From positions 10,622,075-10,686,074 of the forward strand of contig CM032811.1 in the NCBI GenBank assembly GCA_019155185.1: 64,000 nucleotides of DNA, read 5' to 3'. The stretch is from Beaufortia kweichowensis (lineage: Eukaryota > Chordata > Actinopteri > Cypriniformes > Gastromyzontidae). Position numbers and translations under genes: made by a program. Of the stretch, positions 57,701-64,000 are shown piece by piece. The notes beneath the pieces are model-generated. The model saw only the letters and a list, made by a program, of their open reading frames with translations. It was not told where the DNA came from and did not search any database. Every line of letters begins with the position of its first letter. Position 1 is the stretch's first letter.

Positions 57701-60700
57701 ATCTCTAATTCACTCGGACTGAGAAATCTATTTTCTCAGTGCATTAAGGTCCCATTGAGTGTCCACCGCACAGTGTCTCCTTCTCTTTTATATTTACAAC
57801 AGCCTCAAGAGGCTGAAAAGATTTTCTGTCTTGTGTAAAAAAGCATTGCATCGAGTTCACAGATGAATTGCATGGTGTGCTTGAAGCACAGCCGGTGTCA
57901 CCTTGAAATGAGACACACTTGTGGAACATCAGAGAAGGTGGGAGAGAGTTAGTGTTTATAGAGCGAGAAAGAGAGAGAGGTGAAGTTATTAAACTTGATA
58001 TCGAGATGATTAAATTTACAGTCACAGCAAGTGCTTTATTAAAAAGACTGTTTCTCATACAGACTCATTTTTCAAAATGCCCTAGTAAAGATTTCCTCTT
58101 TATTTGTAATCTAAGTTTATTTGTAATCATTTGATCAGTGTTGGGTGTAATGAATTACTTAATTAATTACTGTTTTTAAATCACTTTTACCCTGAAAAAG
58201 TAAAGTTAGGATTATTCTTCATTTTTAAGTAATGACAGTTACTTGTATTACACACTGTATATACTTAATAAAAGTCAACTAAATAAAAAGTAAATATAAA
58301 ATCTAAATTTAGGTGGGTTTCCATAAAAATTGGTTAGAAATGCATTCAAATTTTTGTCTGGTTATTGAGTGTGTACACTTAAATATATGTATTGAAAAAT
58401 AGGGCTTTTGAATAAACCCAACACTGTTCCTAATATTTTGTTCTAGACCTAGTTAAACATATTATCACAAACTATTATGTTTATTTCATTTTAAAGTTAA
58501 TACTGTATTATTCTGACTTTAATTTATTTTATTTAATTCATCTCACACAAACGTGGATTGATTTTGTATGGTTAGAAAATTATGGCTCCATAAATGCATT
58601 ACATTTACTTAATGTGAATAATAATTCCTAACAGTGCCAATTCCTCAATTTTTGTAATGATCAGCTGTCATTGGACTTTAGTATGAGCTCATGTAACTGT
58701 TCTTCAAACCAGAATGACACTTGATTAGTTAATCATAGTTTTAGTCTCTAGTGTAGTGCTGCTTGATAAAGCATCTTTGTTATTATTGCTCTTACTTAGG
58801 GTCAGAGGTTAAGAGCAAAAGCAGTTTGTGCTGTACACATGAATCATACTTACAAGTATGGTAAAAGAGATGTGTTATTACTTCTCTAAGCCAAGACTTC
58901 ATACTATTTTCCATTCTTCACCAGGCAAAAATCTATTGCATGGATAGGGACCTAAGGGACCTTTTGACCAGGACCCGTAAGCTATCTAGAGTTCATATAA
59001 AAACTATATAGAACAACTTTGTCTATATATTTACTATAATACTGAGAAATGTTTATTATCTCTCTCCCTCCCTCTCACACACATACTCAAAACACTCACA
59101 CACATACACTGTGTTGGGTGTAAATACAATACGGTCAGTCAGGACACGTTCATCTGCATGTGTGTGTGTACGGCAGCGTCTTTTCAGATATACATTTGTG
59201 TCCTGTTCACACAATAATTGCCACTCCCAATGTAAACCCAGAGCCTATAGAAGAAAAGAGGAGAGCGAGTGCGAGCTGCCAGCTGCTGGTCAAACACCAA
59301 ACACAAAAGACAGATTGAAGAGAGCGGAGAAGAAAAAAAGAGGCATTAAAAAGTGTAAAAAGAGAACTTAGAATTTGCAGACACTCTGGTAGGACCTGTT
59401 CTAGGGTGTGGAGCATGTACGGTGCCAAGCGGATTTGACCTCTTCCTGTTTAATGTCTCTAAAAGTGTTTGCATAGAAGAACGTTGATAATCGGAGGAGA
59501 GGAAGGTATGTTATCACCCACACACTTCAACACGAACCGTGTGTTGGTTTATTGGGAGGGTACGGAGGTTCGTGTCCATACGTGAGACTTGTTGCGTGTT
59601 ATGTAGTGCGAGAAACAACACAGCAGGGATCTGGTGAGCTATAGCACTTCATTCATTCTCCGGCTTATGTCTGAGTGTTGGTTTGAGCAGAACAGCAAAT
59701 GCTTTATGTAATGTTTGTTTATCAGCCAGCCTTGGGCAATAGCCCGGTAACATATTTTGCTATCCCACTGGCTGTGTTTGTGTACCCTATAACTGCATTG
59801 TAAAGAAAAAAAGACATCTTGGCATGACAATATTTACCTTGTCTATTTTTAGCGCTTTAATGGATCGTAAACCAGGTTTAATGTCTATCAAATTTCAAAG
59901 GCTCTTTTATGTGCAACAGAGAATAGCTGGATGGTTTTTTGGTTGTATTATAATGTGGGTGAAGCTCCAGAGATCCAGGACAGGGTTTGAGAGGTGTGGA
60001 CAATGGTTACCAACTAACAGTTGTTGTGATAGATAAGCTTTAGCTTCAGATAAGCGTGACCATACAGTGACATAATTTGAGACATAATGTTGAGTTTGTA
60101 TTAATGTGTTCACGCTAACAGCTTTAAGCTGTGTGGACTGTTGGCTCATGAGAGTTTTGTTTGATTGTGAACAAAAACTTTAATATATGTAATCAAAAGG
60201 TCAAAAGATACAAAACTCTTGTGGGCTTGCGTATTATTGATATCCTGTTGGTGGTCTGGTTTTCTCAAGGTTATTTGGGTAAATGTGTCTCTGCTGGGTT
60301 GCGCTCTGTTGACATTGTAAAGCTGTCGCCCTTGGATCCACGACAGGTTAAACATTAAATGATTTGCATTTACAGTACTCGCTCCTAAGGGATATATATA
60401 TATATATATATCTTAACCTAAGGGAACTAGATATAGTTTGATGATGATGTCATTTGCTAACTCTAAGAAAATAGCAAGCATCCTCTCTGGAGGTAAAACA
60501 CAATGAATCTGGGTTTGCTGGAAACATTGTACAAGTTTACCTTCAGGTCTCTTTAGCATTGCTATAAGGAATAATGGTTGTTTAAACCATAAGTTTGATG
60601 TAGTTACTGTGTATATGAGGAAGTTATTATGCTTTGGTAAATATGCATTAGGGAAGAGTTAGTCACTTAACATGCATTGAGCAAGTTGCAACATTACTTT

Positions 60701-63648
60701 TAAGCTTATATCATTTTAATTTCTGGACATTTTTTGTAGCTTTAATTGTAGACATGATCAGTAAGGTCTTTTGCCTCTGGGTTGTTCGAGTTGGATTTGT
60801 TTGTGTGTAATAATAAGGGTGTGTGAAACTAAAAGGCTCCTCTTTGTTTTGCACGAGCACGTATGCAGTCCTGTTTAATATCTCCTCATCCCTTACAGAA
60901 CTATTTTCTAATGAGAACTAAAAATATTTAACTATACTTTTAGACACTATATACTATATAAATTTAGACTTTAGATCTTAAAAACGTTTTTCTTATATGC
61001 TTCAGTGCTTGCAATTAATTATGCAGAAAAACAGAATTGTTTCTTTAGAAACAAAAACAAAGCTTTTGATTGTGCAAGCTAGAACTATTAGTAAAGGAAA
61101 ATTAGTCAAGAAGTTTCCAGGATACAAGGAAAATGCTTACTAAAATAAAAAAATAAAAAAAAACAAATTCATTAATTTGTAATATATTCTGGTAATGCAC
61201 AGTTTCTAAACTTTAATTTTTGTTATTTCGAAGTTTTGATGACTGTTATCACTGTAAAACATGTTAAAATATTAATAAGGAAGTATGAATATGTTTCTCT
61301 GGTAAAAGACCATAAAGTCTCTGATTTTCTGACAGAGTACAATTTGTCACAATGAAAATTCAAAAATAGAAATCAGTGTGATGTAAATATTACTCAAAAA
61401 CTATGATTTAAACATTTACTGTAAATATTTATCATCTCAATTTGTCTCCTCTAGTCTGCAGAGTTCTTCGACATGTTGGAAAGGATGCAGGTAAGACACT
61501 CCAAATATGTTCCAACTGTAATTTTGTTATTTAGTCAGAAAGAGCATTTGACTGTAGAATACGCTAATGAAATAATCACAGCGTGTTGTTGGTGTTTGTC
61601 CTTGAGTGCTGGATAAGTGTTCCCACTCCAGCAGGATGCAGTCGACACATTCACTGAATGAATAATCACACATTTGAGCCCATTTTAAAACTCATTGATT
61701 GGTCCAGCACTTTTCTCTGTGGTCAGTCTTTACTGGGACCCTCCCAGGAGACAGAGGGGTTGCGAAAGGACACGCTGACCTGTTACGTGACATTAACGTG
61801 TGTGTTGTTTTTGGTGTGTATGTATGTGCGTGTGTGAAGATGATGCGCTGCAGGTAGTTAATGCGCATCTGATCAATACTTTATTGAGGTAGGAGTGTTG
61901 TATCTTAGCCAGGTGGTGTTAAAGGCCCTGGTCTTCTCATCCTGTGTTTTATATGAGTCACAGATCGATCCCAGAGCTTGACTGAATGCCTGATGGATTA
62001 CACGTACCTGTGTTCTTAATCAAAGATCAGGGTTTTATCCTTATCAAAACTAGACATTATGAAAGCTTCCCACCAAGCAAGATTTTCAACAAGAGATTGT
62101 GTCAATGTTTATCTTGTTATCTTTTTGACTGTTGACTAATTTTGGACTGTTGTTTCTAGACTATTATTAGACTGTCAAGTTCAAACAATATGAGTTGTTT
62201 TATTGTTGCACTGTTTATCATTTTATTTTATCGTTCAGTGGTTGTAACATTAGCTATGGCAACTGTTGTGTTTTGGTGGAAAATGTGGTTAGCATAGTAT
62301 ATTTTTGTAAGAGACATTTTAGTCAAGCAGGTGGTGAGGTCTCATGCCTGATATTTAAAATTAACAGGAAATGTTTTTACGATGCATTTAGTTAGTGCTG
62401 CAAAACATACTGAAACCATTGAAATATGACCATTGATATATTACTATTGCAAAAATATTGCCAGATTTGATTTATCTACTGCAACATTAAAACAGGACTG
62501 ACTTTGAAATTGTAATTGTTGTAATGGTGTTTCCTTTTTTAAGATGGTACTGAAGTTTGAAAAATGGGAATTGATCACAGAAAAAAGCAGTTTTAGAAAT
62601 TACACAGACTAGAGATTTGTAATGTAATTCTTTAAACGTGCCCCGATACTTTTTAACAATAAGAGCAGAAACATGTTATATATAGGGTTAATTTTGATTT
62701 CATGTTGACTGTAAATAATAGTTTTTGTTTTGGGGAGCTAATTTGACAACCAGGTTTTTGCTTGTGTCATTGACCCCTCCTCTTTTTACTCTTTTACTCT
62801 GCTTACCTGGATCACATCAGATTCCCAAAACCGAGGAAACTAAGAAATACAAGGTTTGACTAGTATTTGGAGGGTATTTGTCTGGAAGTGCATGCATACA
62901 TGTTTGTGTAACAGTTTTCTCTCTGAACATTTGCTTTTGTCATTTTAAGCTTTTACAACTCAATCATTGTTTTTAGTCATGGTGAAGTATTCATATATAG
63001 TAATGGGAGTACAAGCTAAGAGCAGTTTTTGTTGCAGCTGTCATTACTGTTTTATTGATTATATTGTGTTTAATCCTGATCCTGTTCTTGAAATGTTTTC
63101 ATTGAAATGAACAGTGATATGTGCTGTTTGACTTTGCTGTTATCTAATAATCTACTTCCTTTTTCTTCCAGCAGGATGATTACATCCCTTATCCCCGGAT
63201 AGAGGATGTGAGTTCACACACAAACACTGTCAAACACATGCATTTTTACACCATCGTAAATTGTGTATTATACACAATTTGTGTATAATATGTCTGCATA
63301 TATTATTTTTGCAACGACACATGAGAGTTTTACTAACTTTTAAAGGTCCTTAAAATTGGATAAACCCAAATGTTGTATTTAGAAGTTATGTAATTGTAAT
63401 ATATTATTTCTTTATTTCCTCTCTAGGTCCTGGAGAAGGGTGGCCCCTACCCTCAGGTCATTTTACCTCAGTTTGGCGGTTACTGGATTGAGGATCCAGA
63501 AGCCCCGGTCGGGACACCTACCTCCTCAGACAGCAGCTTCTGTGAGGAGGAAGATGACGGCCTGAGTCCTGGTGGTGGCGGAGGCTTAGGTTACAGGCTG
63601 GAGTGTAACGGCACATCGAGGGCTTACCGCAAACATTTCCTGGGCAAG
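30791..63648 (+). CDS. rap1gap2: Rap1 GTPase-activating protein 2, 5' part (continues past window)
   Basis: Activates GTP hydrolysis by Rap1; in platelets it affects granule secretion. Exons seen: 30791-30804, 37244-37279, 57314-57398, 61455-61490, 62821-62853, 63172-63207 (or from 63175), 63427-63648. They encode 154 aa, in phase throughout. Diagnostic segments are SSIAALRARKQEL, PRTAPPTMKSAEFFDMLERM, DDYIPYPRIEDVLEKGG, YPQVILPQFGGYWIEDPE, GTPTSSDSSFCEEE and AYRKHFLGK. The GTPTSSDSS plus acidic run distinguishes RAP1GAP2 from RAP1GAP. The catalytic Rap-GAP domain lies beyond the right edge. The N-terminal MADS start is short, with Kozak context CCACTGATGG; the reading frame stays open upstream through the CT repeat, so the true start is less sure. 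Fish may have a and b copies; I cannot tell which this is. Confidence 0.93.
33020..33085 (+). mobile_element. Degenerate tRNA-SINE fragment
   Basis: GGTTATGGGTTTGAATCATG resembles a tRNA B box. It is followed by CATACTGATAAAATG, the same body sequence as in the SINE at 20711-20872. The head and tail are missing or worn. Confidence 0.45.
36668..36745. repeat. Short dispersed repeat (fish 'TTTGTGTAGCGC' type)
   Basis: CATTTGTGTAGCGCATTTTT, then a spacer and TTAAAGCAGCTTTACAAGG. This arrangement is very common across cyprinid genomes as an interspersed repeat. I know it by its look and cannot assign it to a named family. Confidence 0.4.
38590..38606 (+). CDS. rap1gap2: Possible alternative first exon of rap1gap2 (very short)
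   Basis: ATG CCT CGC AAA ATC TG followed by a good donor, GTGAGC. It ends two bases into a codon, exactly the phase needed to join the exon at 57314, giving MPRKIW-KQEL. A purine-rich stretch lies just upstream (38510-38560). The exon is too short for coding statistics, so this rests on phase, donor and Kozak context (AAGATGC) only. Confidence 0.3.
40334..40347 (+). promoter_or_regulatory. CTCF-like motif
   Basis: CACTAGAGGGCAGC fits the CTCF core and is in the same orientation as the motif at 12993. It lies in the second intron of rap1gap2. Binding is unproven. Confidence 0.45.
48054..48084 (+). promoter_or_regulatory. rap1gap2: GC box and CCAAT box of an internal rap1gap2 promoter
   Basis: GGGGGCGGGG at 48054-48063 and CCAAT at 48080-48084 lie in a locally G-rich island (about 48030-48300). 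They are 218-250 bp upstream of the candidate start codon at 48302, the usual promoter geometry. Confidence 0.55.
48302..48414 (+). CDS. rap1gap2: Candidate alternative first exon of rap1gap2
   Basis: ATG at 48302 opens 113 nt encoding MSDTEAKVNSKKAGIRAA, then VILIGLLHKSRRQ and an RERERE run from a short GA repeat. It ends GAGCG followed by GTGGGT. Two bases (CG) carry over, and the exon at 57314 begins G AAG CAG, restoring CGG-K-Q-E-L. Exon 37244-37279 ends in the same CG. A GC box and CCAAT box lie just upstream. I do not recognise the N-terminal peptide from human RAP1GAP2, so use is inferred. Confidence 0.5.
49603..49722 (-). mobile_element. tRNA-derived SINE, inverted
   Basis: The reverse complement reads GCTTGAGTTGTAGAAATTGG, then CACGAGTTTGATTCCC (B box), then GTACTGATGAAATGCAT and GCTTTGCATAAATGTAAA. 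This is the same plan as the SINE at 20711. It lies in a rap1gap2 intron. Confidence 0.65.
50405..50510. repeat. (ATCC)n tetranucleotide microsatellite
   Basis: About 26 ATCC/ATCT units with a few T substitutions. The open frame across it (YPSIHPSIHPS) is a repeat artefact. Confidence 0.95.
57399..61454 (+). other. rap1gap2: Third intron of rap1gap2 (about 4 kb)
   Basis: Starts GTGAGTGT and ends CTCCTCTAG. It contains short (TA)n tracts at about 57638-57651 and 60396-60410. I see no exon or transposon I can support. The open frames in it (for example 59111-59371) have no recognisable family. Confidence 0.65.
61491..63171 (+). other. rap1gap2: Short introns around the rap1gap2 exon at 62821-62853
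   Basis: Introns 61491-62820 and 62854-63171 (or -63174). I looked here for an exon encoding the rest of a GoLoco motif (an LEEQK or RMDEQR-like peptide) and did not find one with usable splice sites. Confidence 0.5.
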
Positions 63649-64000
63649 GTGAGGATTCACTTCTACATGCTGACAGTGTCTGAAAACACTTTTTTGGATC
63701 CCATTTTGCACATTTTATTTTTGGATTAGTTTTACCAAGGGCCATTGCCTTTTATGTATCATATTTTATTGTGACGCTTGATGCCATTTAATAAAGTTTG
63801 ATGGCCCCTTTTATGCATTTGTGACCCTGTCTGTGAAAACTAAAGTCAAAGTTTAAATTCACCTATTAATTACACTATGATTTCAATCTTTGCCATGACA
63901 TTAATCAGACAATATTAAAGATATCAATGTTAAATTCTCACAGAATGTTCTTTACATTATGAAGAATGATATTATGTATAAAACAGAAAAATTACAAAAA
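63649..64000 (+). other. rap1gap2: Start of the next rap1gap2 intron
   Basis: Begins GTGAGGAT and runs to the window edge. AT-rich, nothing else seen. Confidence 0.7.

Overview
This is nuclear DNA from a ray-finned fish, most likely a cyprinid or another ostariophysan. The base composition is AT-rich, the genes are split by GT-AG introns, the proteins are vertebrate, and the repeats (L2-type LINE 3' ends, tRNA-derived SINEs with a 'GCTTTGGATAAAAGC' tail, long dinucleotide tracts) are typical of teleosts. There is no prokaryotic or viral content. I rebuilt the genes by hand from splice sites and reading-frame continuity.

Layout. (1) 1.8-8.7 kb, minus strand: tmem87a, complete, 21 coding exons, 584 codons. 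One of its introns looks like a minor-spliceosome AT-AC intron. (2) 9.4-12.9 kb, plus strand: capns1 (calpain small subunit), complete, 216 aa, head-to-head with tmem87a across a short promoter region holding a perfect CRE and a GC box. (3) 13.5-18.8 kb, plus: a SNAP-25/SNAP-23 family SNARE with two alternative copies of the palmitoylated exon 5. (4) 19.6-22.6 kb, plus: a Myb/SANT-like, NAIF1-type nuclear protein, 379 aa. (5) 25.2-27.0 kb, minus: xaf1 (XIAP-associated factor 1), 256 aa, all zinc fingers, with an interferon-response-like element just upstream. (6) 30.2 kb to the right edge, plus: the 5' part of rap1gap2, with very long introns, at least one and perhaps three alternative first exons, and a 319-bp pure CT tract just before the first coding exon. 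The gene runs off the window.

The genes do not form a pathway. They are a syntenic neighbourhood. From memory, tmem87a and the SNAP gene recall human 15q15, while xaf1 and rap1gap2 recall human 17p13, so a rearrangement junction may lie near 18.5-25 kb. More than half of the window is rap1gap2 intron or intergenic DNA without coding potential. The many short open frames there, including the poly-(LS)/(RE) frames over microsatellites, are not genes.
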